From Bifidobacterium sp. 7101 (GTDB lineage: Bacteria > Actinomycetota > Actinomycetes > Actinomycetales > Bifidobacteriaceae), in NCBI RefSeq assembly GCF_000499285.1, contig NZ_AWUN01000002.1:460827-524826 (forward strand): 64,000 nt of DNA, read 5' to 3'. Below the pieces are notes generated by a model that did no database searches, was not told the origin of the DNA, and saw only the letters and a program-made list of their open reading frames with translations. The translations under genes and the position numbers were made by a program. Positions 26,605 through 34,342 of the stretch are shown piece after piece. Position 1 is the first letter of the stretch, and each line of letters starts with the position of its first letter.

Positions 26605-26800
26605 CCGTGCCCGCTGCAAAGCTCATAGATAAACGCCCATAGATACCCTGCAAATTAGAGGGTAGGCATAAGCACAGATCCCAGCTCATCCGTCCTTGTT
26701 GAAGACCATACTTTAAGGACCATGCTTCCGTAATGTCGAACTTACGATTGAAACTGCGCCCCAACGTGCTTGAACTGTCTACTGCTTGGCTCAATTTGCT

Positions 26801-27151
26801 TTACTCGTCCCTGCTGCTTTCCTCGCCCATTTCTGATGCCTGCGAAGAACTTTTACCAGGTCCTTCCTGAGTTGAGGATGTATACCGGTCGACAGTCCCA
26901 GAAGTCACATCTTCATCAGCCCTAGAACTGTTGTCTATCACCTGGTAATCTGCGTCCAACTCGTCTTCATTGTCGTCAGAGCTGGGAGGATTCCAAAAAC
27001 GCCAGCTATGCCAGCTGTCATCCCCGCTCTTATCCTCTGTTTGGTGGCTGGGGTGCTCCCGCAGCAATCGATCAACTCGGAGCATAAACCAGATCAACAC
27101 CAGAATCGTCCCAATATTGGTTACGATGGCTACTATCACGGTTTTCTCCAT
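26801..27151 (-). CDS. Small single-helix membrane protein, unknown function
   Basis: 116 residues. An N-terminal hydrophobic helix (about 4-25, VIVAIVTNIGTILVLIWFML) is followed by a short basic stretch (RVDRLLREH), then a long acidic, Ser/Asp/Glu-rich tail that looks disordered. This topology is sensible for a real protein and unlike a random frame. It is divergent from trxB with about 110 bases between. The ribosome site is weak (an AGGAG about 20 bases upstream). I do not recognise the family. Confidence 0.55.
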   Translation of the reverse strand: MEKTVIVAIVTNIGTILVLIWFMLRVDRLLREHPSHQTEDKSGDDSWHSWRFWNPPSSDDNEDELDADYQVIDNSSRADEDVTSGTVDRYTSSTQEGPGKSSSQASEMGEESSRDE

Positions 27152-27225
27152 GGTTCAAGGATAGCCTGCTCCTGTCAGAACCCAACTGATCATGAGATAA
27201 CAAGCGCACTTTTCGCCCACCGCGT

Positions 27226-27254
27226 GTGACCCAGTCATCCTAAATGGATACAGT
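27226..27254 (+). promoter_or_regulatory. Candidate leaderless promoter of trxB
   Basis: TACAGT (27249-27254) ends six bases before ATG 27261. GTGACC (27226-27231) is a four-of-six match to the -35 at a 17-base spacer. No Shine-Dalgarno. Confidence 0.5.
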
Positions 27255-27260
27255 AGCGTT

Positions 27261-28205
27261 ATGAAGCAAACTGTTCATGATGCCATTGTTATAGGGTCCG
27301 GACCCGCAGGATACACCGCCGCCATTTATCTTGGCAGAGCTGGATATGCTCCACTCGTTATCGCTGGAGCACTAACGCCCGGCGGTCAGCTTATGAACAC
27401 GACGGAAGTAGAGAATTTCCCAGGATTCCCTAAAGCAGTGCTCGGTCCCGATCTGATGGATCAGATGCGCGACCAGGCCGAACATTTTGGCGCTCAGATT
27501 GAATACGACGATGTCGTCTCAATTGACTTGAACGGAGACGTCAAGCGGATTACCACCGATGGAGGCCAAGAATACCAAGCCCGATCCGTCGTCATCACCA
27601 CTGGTTCGCAATATCGTAAATTGGATATTCCTGGCGAGCGCGAGTTCTCAGGGCGAGGGGTATCCTACTGCGCCACATGCGATGGCTTCTTCTTCAAAGA
27701 TAAGCCGATTGTAGTCGTTGGTGGCGGTGACTCTGCCATGGGTGACGCGGACTTTCTGACCCGTTTCGGCTCTTCTGTCACACTGGTCCATCGTCGCCAA
27801 GGCTTCCGCGCTTCAAAAATCATGGTGGACCGCGCCAAGGCCAACGACAAGATCAGTTTCCAGCTCGATTCGGTCGTCACGCAGATCAACGGTGACGATA
27901 GCGGCGTAACTTCTTTAGACGTCCGCAATACAGCCACAGGCCAGGAGTCCACCATTCCAGCTAATGGAGTTTTCGTCGCCATCGGATTCACCCCTCAGAC
28001 TGCGTTCCTTAATGGCCAAGTCGATCTGGATCAGGACGGCTATATTCTGGTCGAAGGTGGGTCGACGAAGACCTCAGTACCTGGAGTCTTTGCCGCTGGT
28101 GATGTCACAGACAAGATTTATCGTCAGGCCATTTCCGCTGCTGGTATGGGTTGCCGTGCTGCCCTAGATGCTCAGGAATATCTTACGAGTTTGGATAACC
28201 GATAA
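27261..28205 (+). CDS. trxB: Thioredoxin reductase
   Basis: A 314-residue FAD/NADPH enzyme that keeps thioredoxin reduced. The FAD motif is VIGSGPAGYTAAIYLGRAG, the redox-active pair is CATC in VSYCATCDGFFFKDKP, the NADPH motif is VVVGGGDSAMGDADFL with HRRQGFRASKIM, and the C-terminal FAD motif is PGVFAAGDVTDKIYRQAISAAGMG. All are intact. No trxA follows here, although trxA often neighbours trxB in other bacteria. Its length is standard. Confidence 0.95.
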   Translation: MKQTVHDAIVIGSGPAGYTAAIYLGRAGYAPLVIAGALTPGGQLMNTTEVENFPGFPKAVLGPDLMDQMRDQAEHFGAQIEYDDVVSIDLNGDVKRITTDGGQEYQARSVVITTGSQYRKLDIPGEREFSGRGVSYCATCDGFFFKDKPIVVVGGGDSAMGDADFLTRFGSSVTLVHRRQGFRASKIMVDRAKANDKISFQLDSVVTQINGDDSGVTSLDVRNTATGQESTIPANGVFVAIGFTPQTAFLNGQVDLDQDGYILVEGGSTKTSVPGVFAAGDVTDKIYRQAISAAGMGCRAALDAQEYLTSLDNR

Positions 28206-28224
28206 GGCCTGACACGACCCGCTA

Positions 28225-28275
28225 AACAAGAGTTTAGGTGCCTGGCAGTTTACGACTGCCAGGCACCTTGTTTAT
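28225..28275. terminator. Bidirectional terminator between trxB and parB
   Basis: A fourteen-base perfect stem, AGGTGCCTGGCAGT (28236-28249) against ACTGCCAGGCACCT (28255-28268), with a five-base loop and flanking AAACAAG/CTTGTTT sequence. It separates the convergent trxB and parB genes. Confidence 0.8.
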
Positions 28276-28366
28276 CGATTATGCACAGCTGCCTATCAAA
28301 TTTCCTTTAGTTATCTATGACCGCGACCGGACACTCTACTTAACAGGAAAACGACCAATCATGTGA

Positions 28367-29962
28367 TCAAACCCAGCCTTTATCGCCCGAACGACTGTCA
28401 TTATTTGCGGATTGATTCTTCTCCAAGAGAATGGCGACGATGCGGTCCATGTCTTCAGGTGAAGAAAATACGATTTCTATCTTCCCGTGCTTTTTAGTGC
28501 CCTTGATAGCCACCTTGGTATCAAAGCGACTTTCCAAATCCTGGCGTACAGGACTATCCGCCCAAGCATTAACCCTAGGCTTTTTTGCTTTCTTCTTCGT
28601 CTGCCCAGTCTGCAATGCGACGAGTTCCTCGGTAGATCGTACCGACAAACCTTCAGCAATAATCTTATCTGCCAGAGCAGCCATGGACTTTTCATCCGGC
28701 AAAGTAAGCAGGGCGCGAGCATGTCCAGCTGACAACACGCCTGAGCTTACTTTTTTCTGCACACTTGGGGGCAACTTTAACAGTCGAAGTGTGTTGGTTA
28801 TCTGAGGTCTGGACTTAGAAATCGACTTGGACAAACCGTCCTGAGTCAAGCCGAACTCGTCAATCATCTGCTGATAAGCGGCTGCTTCTTCCAACGGATT
28901 AAGAGCCACTCTATGTAGATTCTCGAGCAGGGCATCCCGTAGCATGGTGTCATCGCTCGTTGTTTTCACAATTGCCGGTATTGTGTCCAGGCCAGCCAAT
29001 CGAGTAGCTCGCCAACGACGCTCACCCATTATGATTTCATAATGTGTTGTCTGACGCAGATTAGCCACTCTCTGGTTTACAAGCTGACCCGATTGTTTTT
29101 CTTCGGGCGTGGTGCTGCCAATTGCCTTGATTTTGTTTTCGGTGCTGTCAACTGAGGTGGTTTTATCCTCGATTGTTCTTGGACGGTCTCCAAGAGTTGA
29201 TCTACGCACCACTATGGGCTGCAATACACCAACTTCCTTAATGGAGCGGGACAGCTCCAGCAGTTCGTCTTCATCGAAGATTTGCCGTGGTTGCTGAGCG
29301 TTGGGCCTAATATCGTCGACACGCACCTCGGCCAAGTACCCACCTTGGACGGGTTTCAACTCCTCCTGGCTGTTGTCCTCCGCCTTGTTTGGCTCGCTTT
29401 CACTGCGAACAGCGCCTGTGCGGGTAGAACTTTGCCGAGTCTCATTTACCTGACGGTCGACACCCTCGCTCGATTCCATCATGGACGATGTTTCACGTGA
29501 AACATTTGTCGTTGTAGGTCCAAAGAATAGATCACTTGGATGTTCAAGGCTGCTGATGGACGGGACAGACCGACGCTTGGTAGTCCTCTTCGAAGTGGAT
29601 GTTTCACGTGAAACATCCTTGTCGAGAGAATCAGGAATGCGGGCACGCCTTTGCCTCGAGTTAGTACGTTTGCGACTGCTCTTAGAAGAAGTTGTCGTAG
29701 CCATTAGTTGAGAGCCTGCACGACCCGGATGCGTAGTACTCCGTCCTCTTTTGTCTCCGTCTTTTTCTGAGGCGTCCGTCACTGGGAGCTGTTGTCCATC
29801 CGATTCCGCAGGCAAGCCTTGAAGAGTAGGCTGTCTGTTGCCTGAATTCGATACTTCGTTATCTTGTTGCCGACTCTTATCAGCATTGGTTTCGTCATCT
29901 TCACCCGGCAGGGCGGGGAACAGAGCCCCCAAGCCCTTGCCCAACCGTGAACGGCTTGTCAT
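28367..29962 (-). CDS. parB: Chromosome-partitioning protein ParB with extended linkers
   Basis: 531 residues from ATG 29962, chosen because the canonical N-terminus SRLGKGLGALFP begins there; the stop of parA is four bases upstream. ParB loads at parS as a CTP-dependent clamp and segregates origins with ParA. Residues about 17-205 are a hydrophilic, low-complexity linker, much longer than usual. The ParB/CTPase core starts near 209 (DIRPNAQQPRQIFDEDEL) but is interrupted at about 256-306 by an inserted hydrophilic stretch before YEIIMGERRWRA. ENLHR, the parS-binding helix-turn-helix (LSKSISKSRPQITNTLRLLKLP) and the C-terminal dimer domain follow. Two parS sites lie inside the linker-coding part. 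Confidence 0.95.
   Translation of the reverse strand: MTSRSRLGKGLGALFPALPGEDDETNADKSRQQDNEVSNSGNRQPTLQGLPAESDGQQLPVTDASEKDGDKRGRSTTHPGRAGSQLMATTTSSKSSRKRTNSRQRRARIPDSLDKDVSRETSTSKRTTKRRSVPSISSLEHPSDLFFGPTTTNVSRETSSMMESSEGVDRQVNETRQSSTRTGAVRSESEPNKAEDNSQEELKPVQGGYLAEVRVDDIRPNAQQPRQIFDEDELLELSRSIKEVGVLQPIVVRRSTLGDRPRTIEDKTTSVDSTENKIKAIGSTTPEEKQSGQLVNQRVANLRQTTHYEIIMGERRWRATRLAGLDTIPAIVKTTSDDTMLRDALLENLHRVALNPLEEAAAYQQMIDEFGLTQDGLSKSISKSRPQITNTLRLLKLPPSVQKKVSSGVLSAGHARALLTLPDEKSMAALADKIIAEGLSVRSTEELVALQTGQTKKKAKKPRVNAWADSPVRQDLESRFDTKVAIKGTKKHGKIEIVFSSPEDMDRIVAILLEKNQSANNDSRSGDKGWV
29489..29504. promoter_or_regulatory. parS site 2, inside parB
   Basis: A perfect TGTTTCACGTGAAACA within the linker-encoding part of parB. 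On the coding strand it reads as the peptide VSRET (residues 154-158). Confidence 0.95.
29600..29615. promoter_or_regulatory. parS site 3, inside parB
   Basis: A second perfect parS in the parB linker region, 111 bases from site 2 and in the same reading frame. It is translated as VSRET at about residues 117-121. Confidence 0.95.
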
Positions 29963-29966
29963 GTCC

Positions 29967-30995
29967 TCACTCCCCCTGTCTTCTATTGGCAATATGTTCC
30001 AGTACTTGCTCGGATCTCTGGGCGATTTCCAACGCTGCCTCTTCATAAGCGATAGCGCCGGCTCCTTTGGGGTCGTAGGTGACAACGCTTTGTCGGAAGC
30101 TGGGAGCTTCAGAGATTTTGACCGAACGTGGGATAGTTGTATTCAGTACTATCTCTGGATAATGTTCCTTGACCTGATCAAACACTTCTTTGCTGAGCAG
30201 TGTCCGCCTGTCGTACATAGTTAACAACATAGTCGAGATTACCAGATAGGGATTATAGCTCTGCTGAACAAGTCCTATGGTATGCAGCAATTGTTGCAGT
30301 CCCTCAAGCGCATAGTATTCAGCTTGCACCGGAATCAATACCTCATTGACGGAACACATGGCATTCAGAACCAACAGTCCAAGACTAGGTGGGCAATCGA
30401 CGAGAACATAGTCATAATGCTGGCGGCAGACTTTTAGATAGTCGGCGACAGCTTTTTTCATAAGTTGATTGCGGTTGGGCATATCCGCAACTTCGAGCTC
30501 AGCGCCACTCAGATCAATGGACGATGGGACAACCTCAAGGTTGGGGAATTCAGGAGAAACCACCTTAACGTCGTCGATCCCAAGACGACCCTCAAGTACA
30601 TCATATGTTGATGGTGTCCCGGACTCGTGAGCCACACCCAGTGCAGTGGAAGCATTGCCTTGTGGATCCATATCGATGACCAGCACACGTTGGTCAAATT
30701 CTGCAAACGCGCATGCCAGATTAACAGTGGTCGTGGTTTTCCCTACCCCGCCTTTTTGATTCGCAACGGCGATGAAGCGAGTTTTGGACGGGTTAGGGAA
30801 ATGAGCCTGACGTAAGGCCTGATAACGTGCAGATAGATCTGCCATCTCCGCTCCGGACACCGAACCGGTCCCGTCAGCGAATATTCGATTCAGAATATCC
30901 GTTGCCGTCTCCATACCTGATGTGTTCGGCGTGGACTGCTCACCGACTTCCGGGGTATTTCTCGAAACGGGTTTCACCTTCTTCGATGCGGTCAC
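29967..30995 (-). CDS. parA: Chromosome-partitioning ATPase ParA (Soj)
   Basis: 342 residues from GTG 30995, preferred over the in-frame ATG at 31046 because AGGAGG lies seven bases before the GTG. This Walker-type ATPase moves ParB-parS complexes over the nucleoid. A less conserved N-terminal ~80 residues precede the deviant Walker A KGGVGKTTTTVNLACAFA; VLVIDMDPQGNAS is the A' motif and DYVLVDCPPSLGLL is Walker B. Later motifs (VNEVLIPVQAEYYALEG) are standard. It is the first gene of a parA-parB operon. Upstream lies an unusually long AT-rich tract with parS sites and DnaA boxes. Confidence 0.96.
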   Translation of the reverse strand: MTASKKVKPVSRNTPEVGEQSTPNTSGMETATDILNRIFADGTGSVSGAEMADLSARYQALRQAHFPNPSKTRFIAVANQKGGVGKTTTTVNLACAFAEFDQRVLVIDMDPQGNASTALGVAHESGTPSTYDVLEGRLGIDDVKVVSPEFPNLEVVPSSIDLSGAELEVADMPNRNQLMKKAVADYLKVCRQHYDYVLVDCPPSLGLLVLNAMCSVNEVLIPVQAEYYALEGLQQLLHTIGLVQQSYNPYLVISTMLLTMYDRRTLLSKEVFDQVKEHYPEIVLNTTIPRSVKISEAPSFRQSVVTYDPKGAGAIAYEEAALEIAQRSEQVLEHIANRRQGE

Positions 30996-31002
30996 GAACC
31001 TT

Positions 31003-31008
31003 CCTCCT
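31003..31008 (-). promoter_or_regulatory. Ribosome-binding site deciding the parA start
   Basis: AGGAGG on the reverse strand, seven bases ahead of GTG 30995. The upstream ATG at 31046 has no comparable site. Confidence 0.75.
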
Positions 31009-31063
31009 TTTGATAACCATTCAATTTTCCCGTCCTCGTTGGACATGTAAGAGCGGCCGCAAG

Positions 31064-31253
31064 TTATACACCATCACTGTTCATAACTGTGGACAAGTGT
31101 GGATAGCTTCATCCACTCCTATGTGAACTACACCTCTACTAGATCCTTAATCTCGCCTTGCAATTATTGACAATTCTGCCACTTGAAGTCTCCGGTTATA
31201 GTTCGCAGACAATAATGTGGATAATTCAATCGCGAGGTCTAAATTGTGCATAA
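31064..31253. promoter_or_regulatory. DnaA-box-like cluster upstream of parA
   Basis: Five nonamers resemble the TTATCCACA box. TGTGGATAA (31216-31224) is perfect on the reverse strand. TGTGGACAA (31088-31096), TGTGGATAG (31098-31106) and TGTGCATAA (31245-31253) each have one mismatch. TTATACACC (31064-31072) has two mismatches. Four share an orientation. Confidence 0.55.
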
Positions 31254-31430
31254 CTTAATGACAGCGAATAGATAAATTTGCTACCCCTTTTATTTAAACA
31301 GCAACATTCATGGTTATAATCAATGATTACATCCACCTGTTGGACGGCTGTCATAAATGCCGGCGCGACTCTCAGATTAGACTATCAGATTGAATTTGGG
31401 CGGTAAATCCAATACAAAACAACAGGACAG

Positions 31431-31446
31431 TGTTTCACGTGAAACA
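31431..31446. promoter_or_regulatory. parS site 4
   Basis: A perfect TGTTTCACGTGAAACA in the AT-rich tract upstream of parA. Confidence 0.95.
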
Positions 31447-31798
31447 GCTCTTTTCTGTCCGGGAAATATAGCTGCCCCGCTAATTATCGGTTTTACACAG
31501 TCTAGTTGCCAAGCTTTGCCTGTTTCAATTTCAAAGCCTATCGCATACGAAAATTAACCATACTGGATTGGCAAACAGCAATAACCATGTAAGTCAAAGT
31601 GTGAATTTTGTATAGTCAAGCAACTGACACCAATATAACGATCAGCATTTCATTCGAAATAGCTTGCTTACTGTTGAAAACAGACCTCGAAGAAAAGGGC
31701 TACGCACTACTTCTCCTATTTGAATATAAAAGGGACCACGATTTCCTTTCGCCCGGACGCCAATAATCCTGATCGCGATTGTTGTGATTTGGCTTGAT

Positions 31799-31814
31799 TG
31801 TTTCACGTGAAACA
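31799..31814. promoter_or_regulatory. parS site 5
   Basis: A perfect 16-base parS palindrome in the AT-rich tract. Confidence 0.95.
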
Positions 31815-32044
31815 TTACAGCCAATCTTTACCTATAATTCATCTACCAGCGGTGGCACCGACTGTATAAAGTTAAGCGCATAGATGCAACAAGATCTAGC
31901 ACGTACTAATACACCTTCTCGTGCAACATAGTCACACACATATATCTAACATCAACAGCCAGCTAGGTCTTTTAAATCAACAAACCTCGGAATCAACAGA
32001 GCATCGTTAACTGGAACAGGTCAAAATCTGTGTTGATTCTATAA

Positions 32045-32060
32045 TGTTTCACGTGAAACA
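32045..32060. promoter_or_regulatory. parS site 6
   Basis: A perfect 16-base parS palindrome, the site in this window nearest to dnaA (about 5.4 kb away). Confidence 0.95.
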
Positions 32061-32290
32061 TTGCTGGGTGAACCAATCTAAACCACTGGATAGGCCGCGT
32101 ATTGTTCAATCCAGTTGTTCCGCTATAGCGGACATCGTAGGAATTTTCGACATCATGAAATAATTCTGAGACCGCTTCTAAGCCAGTTAGTCGATAACTC
32201 ACGCAATCCCCATGCATATATAAGAGCAAACTCAACTCTATAAAAATCAATGAAGGGCCCTAAAAATCAACAAATATTAGCTACAATAGA

Positions 32291-32300
32291 CCCCCCCCCC
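32291..32300. repeat. Homopolymer of ten cytosines
   Basis: An uninterrupted C10 tract in otherwise AT-rich non-coding DNA. It is prone to slippage and to assembly error. Confidence 0.85.
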
Positions 32301-32959
32301 TGACGTAAAGGAATCATGTAAATCTGTAGAGTATAGAAAGATAAGTATAACTAAAGCTGTCTAGTTCATGAAACAGATGAATTCATAAGGCGCTAAGGAA
32401 CAAAAAACTACTTCTGCAAAACTCTTAATGCCAAATCACAAGATAGTATTAAATTGAAATCCGAGATAGGTCTTTGTGCAAACGAATCAGTAATATTCAA
32501 AAGATAAGATTAGAATAAAATGATTATCCTACTAAACTAAAAGAACGACTGCGATGCACAGAGCATTCAAGGAACAGAATATATCTATTTCAAATACTAT
32601 CAATATACGGTTAATAGATGTTCTACTATCCATTTCACCATTTTTAAAATAAATTATCAAACGATTAAGACTATTCTGACAGAAAGCATATTCGAGGCAA
32701 ACAATATAGATATATAAGCGTGCTAACTTTTTTTAACTGAATACTTCCGTTCATCTCGTTCGAGCATCAGTTATGCCGCTGTCTAGGGAAAACCAACTAA
32801 CCGTAATATGACATAGTTAGTCAATCGCCGATCAGCCACTTTATAAGGCCCAATATTAAAGATTGATAATCCCTTATCGAATCTAGCCAATTCTTAACTC
32901 GTTTCTAGGCCAGGTCTCATACACGAAATCATTCAATAATGTCATATCAGTATCGTGCT

Positions 32960-33844
32960 TTAGCGTTTGTCCACGAGAACCACATGGGTATCCTCGAGAC
33001 CAGGAGCAACTGGAGCATGGCAAACCCGTGGATTCTCTCCATGGCATTTTTTTATCTCTTTAGCAGCCTTATCAAGCTCAGCCTGGGCCGAACGACCCTT
33101 AAGAGCAACAAGCTCACCTCCCGATCTCAAAAGAGGTAGAGTCCATCCGGCGAGCTTAGTCATGGGTGCTACAGCTCTGCATGTCACAACATCGAAAGTC
33201 TGAGGAACTGAGGGATTGGAGTCGACGTTTGCTAGACCTGCTCTCCCCGTTTCCCCCAAGGAGTCATGGCCATTTACATCTGGTTGACTGTCATCATTGC
33301 TGACTGCAGCCAAGGTTGAAGAATTACCACGGCCGTATGCCGAAACAGACTGTTCCTTGCTTCGACGACGACCATGGCGGCGGCTCTGTGAACCTTTTTT
33401 GTTGTGCCGCATCGAAGCCTTAGAGGATTGCGGAACAAGCTCCTCTGCGCGTTTGCGCAGCACAACCGCATTAGCCAGGTGCAATTCATCAACGACTTCC
33501 TGCAGCCAGATTACCCGCCGCTCCATGGGCTCGACTAGGACAACCTTGCACTGCGGGAGGCAAGCTGCCATTACAATACCAGGGAAACCTCCACCGGAAC
33601 CTATATCCGCCACCGTTGCCGTGGGACTATCAGTGGTCAATCGTCTTCGCACGAAAGGGACAATGGCTGCTGAATTGAGTATGTGCCGCTCCCAAATAAT
33701 GTCTTCATCGCGTGGACCGATGATGCCCCTCTCTACACCCTCGCGCAAGAGCTTGTCATGAAAACGCTGCATGGGCATCAGAGCCTCGCCGAGGACCTGC
33801 CTCAAGAGGGGGCTATCGTTCAGCTCATCATCCACAACAGCCAT
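32960..33844 (-). CDS. rsmG: 16S rRNA 7-methylguanosine methyltransferase with central insertion
   Basis: A 294-residue AdoMet enzyme (GidB) that methylates G527 of 16S rRNA. The core motifs are normal: [10 protein letters not shown], the AdoMet loop [33 protein letters not shown], the TCRAVAPM substrate strand and [13 protein letters not shown]. Between residues about 139 and 215 there is a hydrophilic stretch of roughly 75 residues, first very basic and then Ser/Asn/Asp-rich, that ordinary RsmG (about 205-240 residues) lacks. AAGGAG seven bases upstream supports the ATG. Loss of RsmG gives low-level streptomycin resistance in other bacteria. Confidence 0.92.
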   Translation of the reverse strand: MAVVDDELNDSPLLRQVLGEALMPMQRFHDKLLREGVERGIIGPRDEDIIWERHILNSAAIVPFVRRRLTTDSPTATVADIGSGGGFPGIVMAACLPQCKVVLVEPMERRVIWLQEVVDELHLANAVVLRKRAEELVPQSSKASMRHNKKGSQSRRHGRRRSKEQSVSAYGRGNSSTLAAVSNDDSQPDVNGHDSLGETGRAGLANVDSNPSVPQTFDVVTCRAVAPMTKLAGWTLPLLRSGGELVALKGRSAQAELDKAAKEIKKCHGENPRVCHAPVAPGLEDTHVVLVDKR

Positions 33845-34094
33845 TTCAAACTCCTTACATTTACATTCGGCGCCCAGCTGATCACAGCCGCAGATTGCGA
33901 CAGTGTCCTACTGCTTCGTATCCTGCAGGAATTCACTGTCAGAACCGAAACCGTAGGATTCCTAAGACCGCTACCAACGTATGGTCTTCAACCGCAAAAG
34001 AGCATCGAGAATCACATATCAGTATCCTATCGGAAACAGCATAGGTACAGTCTCTGATAGATGACCAGATGACCATCAACCAAGAACGGTTCTA

Positions 34095-34119
34095 ATTAAG
34101 CATCACGGATTAAGCATCA
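34095..34119. repeat. Short direct repeat
   Basis: ATTAAGCATCA occurs at 34095-34105 and again at 34109-34119, a 14-base period. Confidence 0.7.
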
Positions 34120-34238
34120 TGGCGAACTAACTGCCATCATGAGCAAGACAGCACTACACAGCTGGCAAGTAGCACAGCATCGGCAGATAGCACAACAGAC
34201 TTAGGGCAGTACGACCGCGCCAAACAGTGGACGAATCT

Positions 34239-34280
34239 AAAAGGCGGAAAAGGCCGACGTCATGAAGTACATCATCGGCC
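34239..34280 (-). terminator. Probable terminator of the rpmH-jag operon
   Basis: Read on the reverse strand, GGCCGA (34275-34280) pairs with TCGGCC (34252-34257), and TTTTCCGCCTTTT follows. It lies about 60 bases after jag. Confidence 0.5.
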
Positions 34281-34342
34281 CATAGCCCTACATCGCTCTG
34301 CAGTCACTCCCTGCTGACATCCTCAGGGCGGTCATCAGCCGC

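Larger units (their letters stand above)
25527..26800. other. 1.27-kb AT-rich non-coding tract with one parS
   Basis: No convincing gene is present. Short frames here lack ribosome sites and familiar composition. Contents: the inverted repeat at 25576-25626, a parS site at 26124-26139, a 14-base tandem duplication at 26577-26604, and otherwise unstructured AT-rich sequence, in contrast to the GC-rich genes on the left. Confidence 0.7.
30996..32959. other. 1.96-kb AT-rich non-coding centromere-like tract
   Basis: This is the longest gene-free stretch in the window, between the divergent start of parA and the end of rsmG. It is visibly AT-rich, especially 32260-32960 (many A/T runs), in a GC-rich genome. 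It holds three parS sites (31431, 31799, 32045), a cluster of DnaA-box-like nonamers near parA (31064-31253) and a run of ten cytosines (32291-32300). The only frames are short, lack ribosome sites and read through parS; I judge them non-coding. It could be an extended segregation and replication-control region or decayed sequence. Confidence 0.75.
33845..34342. other. Non-coding gap between jag and rsmG
   Basis: About 500 bases without a credible gene. It contains a 14-base spaced duplication (ATTAAGCATCA at 34095-34105 and 34109-34119) and the presumed jag terminator near its right end. Such a long gap is unexpected, because jag and rsmG are usually close together. Confidence 0.6.

Noticed and set aside
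26388..26642. An 84-codon plus frame in the ddl-trxB tract
   Set aside because: It reads through the tandem duplication and has no ribosome site or family resemblance.
31642..31824. Short frame starting MAVMFHVKQ in the parA-rsmG tract
   Set aside because: The beginning is only a translation of parS; there is no ribosome site and no continuing conservation-like composition.
31993..32250. An 85-codon reverse frame in the AT-rich tract
   Set aside because: It runs through a parS site, has no ribosome site and no motif.
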